Shown one piece after another: positions 58,035 to 64,000 of a DNA stretch of 64,000 nt (positions are counted from its first letter, which is position 1; each line of letters opens with the position of its first letter). The DNA comes from Flaccisagitta enflata. Lineage: Eukaryota; Chaetognatha; Sagittoidea; Aphragmophora. The translations under genes and the position numbers were made by a program. The DNA lies in the NCBI GenBank assembly GCA_965153355.1, contig OZ231127.1, positions 47,616,001 through 47,680,000 of the forward strand. Direction: 5' to 3'. The notes beneath the pieces are model-generated. The model saw only the letters and a program-made list of their open reading frames with translations. It did not search any database and was not told the DNA's origin.

Positions 58035-58379
58035 TTTTCTCATCCATCTACCTTGATTAAGATTTGATTGCGATGTCTACGGCCAATGATTCCTTTCGCT
58101 GCTCTCTGTGAAATATGTAAAAGATTACTAGGAATGAAATATAAAGAAATGCGACCATTTTAAACCCATAAGTCTTTTTTAACTAGGAGGTACAATGATC
58201 AAAAAAAGGCCCTTTTGATCCAGGTCCTTAAATTAAGAGGAGGATGTAAAACAGAGAATCGGAGAAACAAATTGCCATTTGTTGAATCACGGTACAAAGC
58301 CCGTCTTAAGCCGCTGCTCAGAAAGTATGTGATTTGCTAAACACCTGCCAAAATACCTCAACAACTCGTTGAGCTTCTA

Positions 58380-58555
58380 TATCACTTCTCTTGTTCGCCC
58401 GCACGTGAGTAGGGAAGGTGTTTATTGTAATTTGTATACGTACAACTCTGATGTTATTTCATCTTTGTTTGCATTTGTAACAGTAGACGTACAACTCTGA
58501 TGTCATTTCATCTTTATTTGCATTTGTTATAGTAGAATACGACTAAGACTGCGAT
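58380..58555. repeat. two-unit tandem repeat, about 51 bp
   Basis: ACGTACAACTCTGATGTTAT with TTCATCTTTGTTTGCATTTG is repeated once with small changes. Confidence 0.75.
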
Positions 58556-58610
58556 CACTGGGAAGTCACTTTCAAATAAGACTAATCCCATGGATATTTT
58601 TCCGCCTAAT

Positions 58611-59012
58611 TTTTGGGCAGCGCCTCAAAGGGGCCGATTACCTTTGCTTCCACTCATGGGAAAATTTCTCCTCCTTCTCTTCCTCCTTCCCCTCCTCCTC
58701 TGTCCCCCCTGGGCGTCAAGACCAAAATTCCGCCAAATTCTACCAATATCTGCCATATTCTGCCAAATTCCGCCAATTTCTATCAAAATCTGCCAAATTC
58801 TGTTAAATTCTGCCCATATTCCAGACTCGAGGACTATTCCCTAGCCAAAATCCAAGCCCAAAGGATGAAATTCAGGAAACAAATGCAGCTCTAAGGCCCA
58901 AATCTTAGCCCCAAGGCCCAAAACCACAGCCTTAAGGCCTAAATCTCAGCCACTAGAAGGAGAACTAGAAAGTACCCTATGTGTAAAAGCATAGGTCATC
59001 AACCCCTTACAG
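58611..59012. mobile_element. family-D-like element, diverged
   Basis: It starts TTTTTGGGCAGCGCCTCAAA and ends near AGCATAGGTCATCAACCCC, with short TCTGCCAAATTCTG-type and AAGGCCCAAATCTTAGCC-type repeats inside. A further one-ended piece begins at 59622. Confidence 0.45.
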
Positions 59013-59079
59013 AGCCATATTCTGCCATATTCCGCCAATTTCTATTAAAATCTGCCAAATTCTGTTAAATTTTCTTAAA

Positions 59080-59282
59080 ACAAGGCCGGATACACGACTA
59101 CCCCAGTTCGGATGGGCAGGGGCCATACTTGATCATTTGGGCAGGAGCAGTGAGGCCAAAGACCGCAAAAACCAAAAAAAGTAAAGTGTGATATACCGAC
59201 AGACCGACGAACTGACGGACCGACGGACTGACGGACGGACCGACAAAGCTTGGTGTAGAGTCGCGTAGCACGCGACTAAAAA
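59080..59282 (-). mobile_element. hairpin-ended element (family A), copy 16
   Basis: It starts ACAAGGCCGGATACACGACT and has a GACC/GACG array. It ends TAGAGTCGCGTAGCACGCGA and CTAAAAA. The long stem matches copy 1 (2036-2302). Confidence 0.8.
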
Positions 59283-59289
59283 TAATTAG

Positions 59290-60080
59290 ATAAAGTTTCA
59301 TGAGATTGGTAAAATTAAAATCATGATTTACCCCGTTATCCCAGTATTAGTCTACTCGACTTTAGTATACTCTACTGTATATCAGATTTTTGTACGCACC
59401 GATAATCGGTAGTCAAGATTACTTGCAAGAACATTCTTGAATACGGTTGAGCGGATAATCTTCCCACGCCAGAATTCTCAGGCCTTCGAGAGCACTGACT
59501 AATGTCAACGATCATTGAATAATGACTTACCGTTAACGATAAGTCATTATTCAATGCGCCGCGCCCTTCACTATCCTTCACTATCCTTCACTATCCGTAA
59601 AATCAGATCCTCCCGATGCGTTTTTGGGCAGCGGTCCTGAAGAGGCCGGTGACCGCATGACCAATTCTTTCACATACACAAATACGGTCCTTTATACATG
59701 GAAGAGGAATTGGTTTTCTACTTCTTTTTTCTCTTTCAAACCCCCCCCCCCCCCCAGCCCTCACCATCCTTCCGGCTCTGGGAGTGGAACTTAGCCTCAG
59801 GCTCAATTTTTTTGTTAAAAGTTCAAATTTCAGCCTTCAAGCCTGAAACAGCCCAAAACAGCTAAAAAATGAATATTGAATTTCCCATGTTCTGTAGAAC
59901 CCTGCCCCGTTGCCCCCTTTGTCCTACCGCCTATTCGCTCCTGCTTCCCTTGGCCCGTAACGATTTTGTAGATCGAGACAGTTTCAATTAAATTCATTTT
60001 TCAGCCCTTAGACCTCTTAAGGATTGACGCCATGTATCCGACCGTATCAAATCTTTCTTTGGCATGTGCAATAAATCAAA
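59290..60080. other. no coding feature; C10 run and small inverted repeat
   Basis: A poly-C run lies near 59742-59755. ATGACTTAtCGTTAACGATAAGTCAT near 59520-59547 forms a small perfect hairpin. A family-D-like end lies near 59622. Confidence 0.4.
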
Positions 60081-60365
60081 ACAAGGCCAGAGTGCAAGGC
60101 TGTCTCAATTAGCGGGCATTCGAGCAGGAACAATAGTGAGGGACACTAGCGAGGCTTTTGGGTAGGATAAAAGGCTAACTTTAACGTATTTGGATGAGCA
60201 GGGGCCATGATGTAGAAGGCCAATCAGGCGTTTGTGCTTCGGTGCTATCGTTCAAGAAAAACTATATAGTAGGCAAAACAAAACTGAACATCCAACTGAC
60301 TGACTGACTGACAACCAACAGACAGACCAGCCAAATGACCTTGCAGCTTATGAAGTCGCGTAATC
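60081..60365 (-). mobile_element. hairpin-ended element (family A), copy 17, diverged
   Basis: It starts ACAAGGCCAGAGTGCAAGGC and has a weak GACTGACTGAC array. It ends TATGAAGTCGCGTAATCG. Confidence 0.5.
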
Positions 60366-60499
60366 GAAATGCCGCTGTGCTCTGAGTGAAAAGTCACATA
60401 TCATTAACCGTAGGGTTTTTTGCAGTTTTATACGGTATGGTGGAGTAATAATATAAAGCTAGCAATAAAAAAAGAAAAAAAAAAGAAAAAAAAAAAGAA

Positions 60500-60670
60500 T
60501 TCGTGTGCAAACCGCCATGTCGGTTGGTGGGTTGGTTGGTTGATCGGTCGGTCAGTCGGATGGCGACACATAGCTTTTTCGGTGCTAGTTGGGGGTTGTT
60601 GAAATTCTGCTGCTGCCCAAATCCTTGGTTAGCCCCTCAGGATGGGCTTACATGCCCCTGCCCCACACTC
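60500..60670 (+). mobile_element. hairpin-ended element (family A), degenerate copy 18
   Basis: GCCATGTCGGTTGGTGGGTTGG with a GGTCGGTCAGTC array and later ATGCCCCTGCCCC. Both termini are decayed. Confidence 0.45.
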
Positions 60671-60717
60671 CATAACTTTAAAAAGAAAAGAAATTATAAG
60701 TGCGCCTCGCTCGTTTT

Positions 60718-60805
60718 GAATGAATGAATGAATGAATGAATGAATGAATGAATGAATGAATGAATGAATGAATGAATGAATGAATGAATGAATGAATGAA
60801 TGAAA
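60718..60805. repeat. (GAAT)n microsatellite
   Basis: About 22 perfect GAAT units. Confidence 0.97.
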
Positions 60806-60902
60806 TTCATAATGAAACTGAATGTGCTGGAGCATAGAGGGATAGGAATTAAGAACGATGTCTGAATTGGTCGTTAAGCACATTTCATTTTCAAACGTTT
60901 GC

Positions 60903-61524
60903 CACAGTAGCCCAGAGCTTGACGCCAGTTGACCTGAAATGATCGTCACCAACTTCAGTGGTTTCATGACCCTGATGGTGCATAGAATACATATCTAGAA
61001 GAAATGAAATCTGTTTTGGGGCGCTTTTTAAGATATCTAAAAAAATAGTACTATTTTACTATATTTTTTACCATAACTCTTTGTGATGAATTTTTTTGAT
61101 AATTTTGACTGCAGATTTGATCTCAGATGATAGTTTCCGGTTCGTTTGATATGTCACACTATATACTTTTGCAAAAGAAATAAAAGCTTATTTTTTGGTC
61201 ACATTACTACATAAAACAATGTTAAATAGCAAAATTTAACTTTTTATTTCTTTTGCAAAAGTATATAGTGTGACATATCAAACGAACCGGAAACTATCAT
61301 CTGAGATCAAATCTGCAGTCAAAATTGTCAAAAAAATTTATCACAAAGAGATATGGTAAAAAATACAGTAAAATAATACTATTTTTTTAGATATCTTAAA
61401 AAGCGCCCCAAAACAGATTTCATTTCTTCTAGATATGTATTCTATGCACCATCAGGGTCATGAAACCACTAAAGTTGGTGACGATCATTTCAGGTCAACT
61501 GGCGTCAAGCTCTGGGCTACTGTG
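60903..61524. mobile_element. palindromic fold-back element, 622 bp, TTGC flanks
   Basis: Both ends read CACAGTAGCCCAGAGCTTGA, and the arms match almost perfectly to the centre (about 61213). TTGC flanks both sides (60899-60902 and 61525-61528). No coding sequence. Ends and 4-bp flanks resemble element P2 (CACCGTG, AACC). Confidence 0.88.
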
Positions 61525-61528
61525 TTGC

Positions 61529-61600
61529 GTGACCGACCAACCGACTAACCGATGGACGGACATGACCTCTTATATACGAGGAGGCACTTAAAAAAGTAGT
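61529..61600 (-). mobile_element. hairpin-ended element fragment
   Basis: GACCGACCAACCGACTAACCG with ACATGACCTCTTATATACGAG and TTAAAAAA. Truncated on the left by the fold-back insertion. Confidence 0.4.
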
Positions 61601-61708
61601 CGTGTAAGTCAAGAAAGGAAATATTGAAGGCATATTGTGCGACCTGTCAAATGAAAGAATATTTCTTAAGTAATCATCATCAGTGATCAAAGGAGCAGTA
61701 ATGCAATA

Positions 61709-62269
61709 CAGGGTGATTTTTTTCAAGTGGGGGAAAGTATTAAGACATCAAATTTTTATTATGAAATTTGAAGATAATCCAAAGTTAGTTTATACTTGCA
61801 AACTATTTGACATTTGATATTCAAGAAAGAAAAAATATTTTTGACCAGTTTTGAATTCAATTTAGCATAGTTGACCATTTTCAATCCATTAAGTTCATAT
61901 CATTTTTTCACAATAGTGAATTTTTGAATTATGCACAAAAAAAACTTATTTTGGTCAAAAAGTTGAATGTCAGTTTACTTTTATCATTAATTTAGATATC
62001 TTAACTCTGGTTTTTATTCAAAACAGTTTTTTACTAAAATTTTGTAATTTCAGCTTCATTCATATAAGCAATTTCATAAAAAACATTGATTTTCCTGAAA
62101 TTTTGGGTTTGATAAAAATATTCACAAAATTTGCCAAAAATATTTTTTCTTTCTTGAAAAGTAAATGTCAAGTAGTTTGCAACCATAAACTAATTTTGGT
62201 TCATCCTGAAATGTCATAACTAAAATTTGATGCCTTAATACTTTCCCTCACTTGAAAAAAATCACCCTG
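61709..62269. mobile_element. TA-flanked inverted-repeat element (mariner-like MITE), 561 bp
   Basis: Ends CAGGGTGATTTTTTTCAAGT and its inverse, matching for about 130 bp, flanked by TA (61707-61708 and 62270-62271). No transposase. Confidence 0.85.
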
Positions 62270-62304
62270 TAACCGCCTGTAAACGCCGTAAAAGTCAAAA
62301 AAGT

Positions 62305-62370
62305 TGAAATTGACCGACGGACTGACGGACAAAGCGGGTTGTAGAGTCGCGTGTACGCGACACAAAATTC
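62305..62370 (-). mobile_element. hairpin-ended element (family A), 3' fragment
   Basis: GACCGACGGACTGACGGAC, then TAGAGTCGCGTGTACGCGAC and ACAAAA. The hairpin is intact but the left part is missing. Confidence 0.55.
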
Positions 62371-62374
62371 TTAC

Positions 62375-63786
62375 GCATCTGAAGTTTCTCGTGTTTCGAA
62401 CATAAAGCGAGTTCCCAACACAAACTGAGCAAAAGAGATCCCTAGCTCCATCAAAGAATTCAAAGCCATCTTCACCGTCGAAAAAATGACACGATACACG
62501 ATTACAATTTACTTTTTGTGTTTCAATTGGCTGTTTCATTTTCCATTGATGCTTCAGGCGGGGCCGGGAAGTAAAAAGAGAGGGTAAATACGGCCAGTGG
62601 TCCGCGGGTGGGTGGGGCAGGACTCGAAGTGGTTAACTTTAACTAGTTATATGTTTTCAATAGATGTAGTTAAAAATTTGAAAACCCCTGTATTTAACTA
62701 ACCAAAATTAGCTAGTAATTTACTAATTTTTGGGTGCAAAATGATAATAATCAGCTATTTCTCCTAAAATCAAAGGGATTTTCAGAAAAAATCATGACAA
62801 TTAGACAGGGCCAGAATTTTCTTCTTAGAATAGAGAAACATCTTATGTTTGAGCTAAAATCGACTGGGGCAAATTATACCTTGGTGAAAATTCATTGGGA
62901 ATGGCAGTCTCCATGAAAATATGGATATGTAAAAAAAAAAGGCTATAATTTTTAACAACATTTTGTAGTTAACCACCAAAAAAGGTAGTTAACTGTTAAT
63001 TAGTAAATTTTTAAACCTTGAATAGTATTTAGGGTTTAAAAATACATCGGGTCCAAGGCCAGGGAGGAGACAGAGATATAGGACAGGAGGGCGCTAACCT
63101 CAGGTACTTCGGCAGAAGCAGCGACGCGATCTGATTTGCCCATTTATGCCGTGTCGCTTTCGCACCCATAGTTGCGCCTCAACCCATACTTTATCATGTA
63201 GAATCTGGTGTGCGGAAGGCTGGGCGGAAAGCTTTAACTTCAAGCACAGCTATATATGACGGCATGCCCCTTAGTAAATCGTTTACTGTACTTTTTTTTC
63301 TACGGTCAAAATCATGAGACCGCTTTAATTTTCTTTGAATTAATTTCAACTTAATTTTCTTTGAATTTTCGATTTTCTATGTTCTAAGCAAGGATATGAT
63401 TTCAAACAACCTTACTTCATGCGAAAAATATGTCACTAAAAAGCAGCGAAAATGAGCAGAAAATCAATGCTCGAAAAAATGATCATCTAATCTATATTAT
63501 TTAATGAAATCATACAAAATGACATGGGCTGACTTTCTTTGACACGCTTCCACACAGCCTCAGAATCTCCCAGAGGCAAAGAAAAATACAAAATGTGGTC
63601 CGGAAAGAATTTGAAGCAGGCTTTTTCCCAAATGTCTTCTAATGCACGCCGTCATATTCTAAGCCAAAACCGTTTATACATCGTTTTCACTTCGTATATA
63701 TATCCTTTTAAGGACAGTAACGCTTTACACGATTATCACCTTTACCTTAGAAATTATCTATTATCTTCTTTTTGGAAAATCATCAG
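62375..63786. other. no confident feature
   Basis: A small family-A-like piece (TACGGCCAGTGGTCCGCGGG) lies near 62590. The rest is AT-rich and would be intron or intergenic relative to the exon at the right edge. Confidence 0.4.
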
Positions 63787-64000
63787 TTGCTGCCATCTCT
63801 GAAGTGGAGATCAAAGGTGGCGTTGCTAAAGCCACATCCCATCATTCTGCTGGTTGGGAACCCGACAAAGCCTTTATCTACGGACACCCAAATGGATGGC
63901 ACAACGCGAGACAAAATTACGGGAAATTTCCTGCATTGGTTTGGTACGAATTTCCCGCAGGAAAATCCTTCGTTCCTGCTCGAGTCTCGTTCCACAGCCG
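63787..64000 (+). CDS. partial exon, F5/8C (discoidin)-like domain protein
   Basis: After an acceptor-like TTATCTTCTTTTTGGAAAATCATCAG the plus strand stays open to the window edge (71 codons). It encodes A-T-S-H-H-S-A-G-W-E-P-D-K-A-F, G-H-P-N-G-W-H-N-A-R, P-A-L-V-W-Y-E-F-P and F-V-P-A-R-V-S-F. This pattern (S-x-x-x-G-W-x-P-x-K-A-x-D/Y-G, W-H-N, W-x-x-F-P, V-P-A-R-V-S-F) is that of discoidin/F5/8C-like, galactose-binding-like domains found in many extracellular invertebrate proteins. A second open frame exists but lacks these motifs. Confidence 0.6.
   Translation, partial: MLPSLKWRSKVALLKPHPIILLVGNPTKPLSTDTQMDGTTRDKITGNFLHWFGTNFPQENPSFLLESRSTA

Overview
The window is nuclear DNA of an animal, most likely a marine or otherwise repeat-rich invertebrate. 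Evidence: spliced exons with GT/AG borders, a LINE with endonuclease and reverse transcriptase, vertebrate-type TTAGGG tracts, several classes of cut-and-paste transposon and very dense microsatellites. I cannot name the species.

One split gene dominates. On the minus strand, from about 40.65 kb to beyond the left edge, I can chain 18 candidate exons whose splice phases all agree. The conceptual protein (about 1,450 residues inside the window) looks like PDXDC1, a protein built on the group II PLP-dependent decarboxylase fold. The decarboxylase-like part is encoded at 38.0-26.5 kb and the C-terminal part at 15.1-0 kb. The usual PLP-lysine motif is replaced (D-P-H-L), so it may be a pseudoenzyme. 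The family call rests on remembered similarity and needs a search.

The introns hold most of the rest. From left to right they contain: a TA-flanked inverted-repeat element with a nested hairpin element (3.7-4.6 kb); a pogo-like MITE (8.3 kb); a 3.8 kb TIR transposon carrying a broken FEN1/XPG-like nuclease gene, itself split by a fold-back MITE (9.5-13.4 kb); a 1.1 kb hAT fold-back with a perfect 8-bp duplication (15.4-16.5 kb); a 9 kb satellite complex with interstitial telomere repeats and inverted flanks (17.3-26.3 kb); and a 1.5 kb hairpin-ended element with long internal arrays (28.9-30.5 kb). Long microsatellites lie within a few tens of bases of many splice sites.

Right of the gene: scattered hairpin-ended elements, 32-bp tandem repeats, an intact Jockey-like LINE ORF2 (915 codons) with duplicated 3' modules ending in (CAA)n, a nest of large palindromes (48.9-52.8 kb), two elements with 58-bp inverted repeats around tandem arrays, a dimer of the hairpin element, two more inverted-repeat elements (60.9-62.3 kb) and, at the extreme right on the plus strand, a partial exon resembling an F5/8C (discoidin-like) domain.

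The strongest candidates for something undescribed are: (1) a hairpin-ended, Helentron/HINE-like family whose two ends covary copy by copy; (2) the fold-back satellite complex; (3) a TIR transposon built around a FEN/XPG-like nuclease plus a Cys-rich tail; (4) the tight packing of microsatellites against splice sites of one gene.
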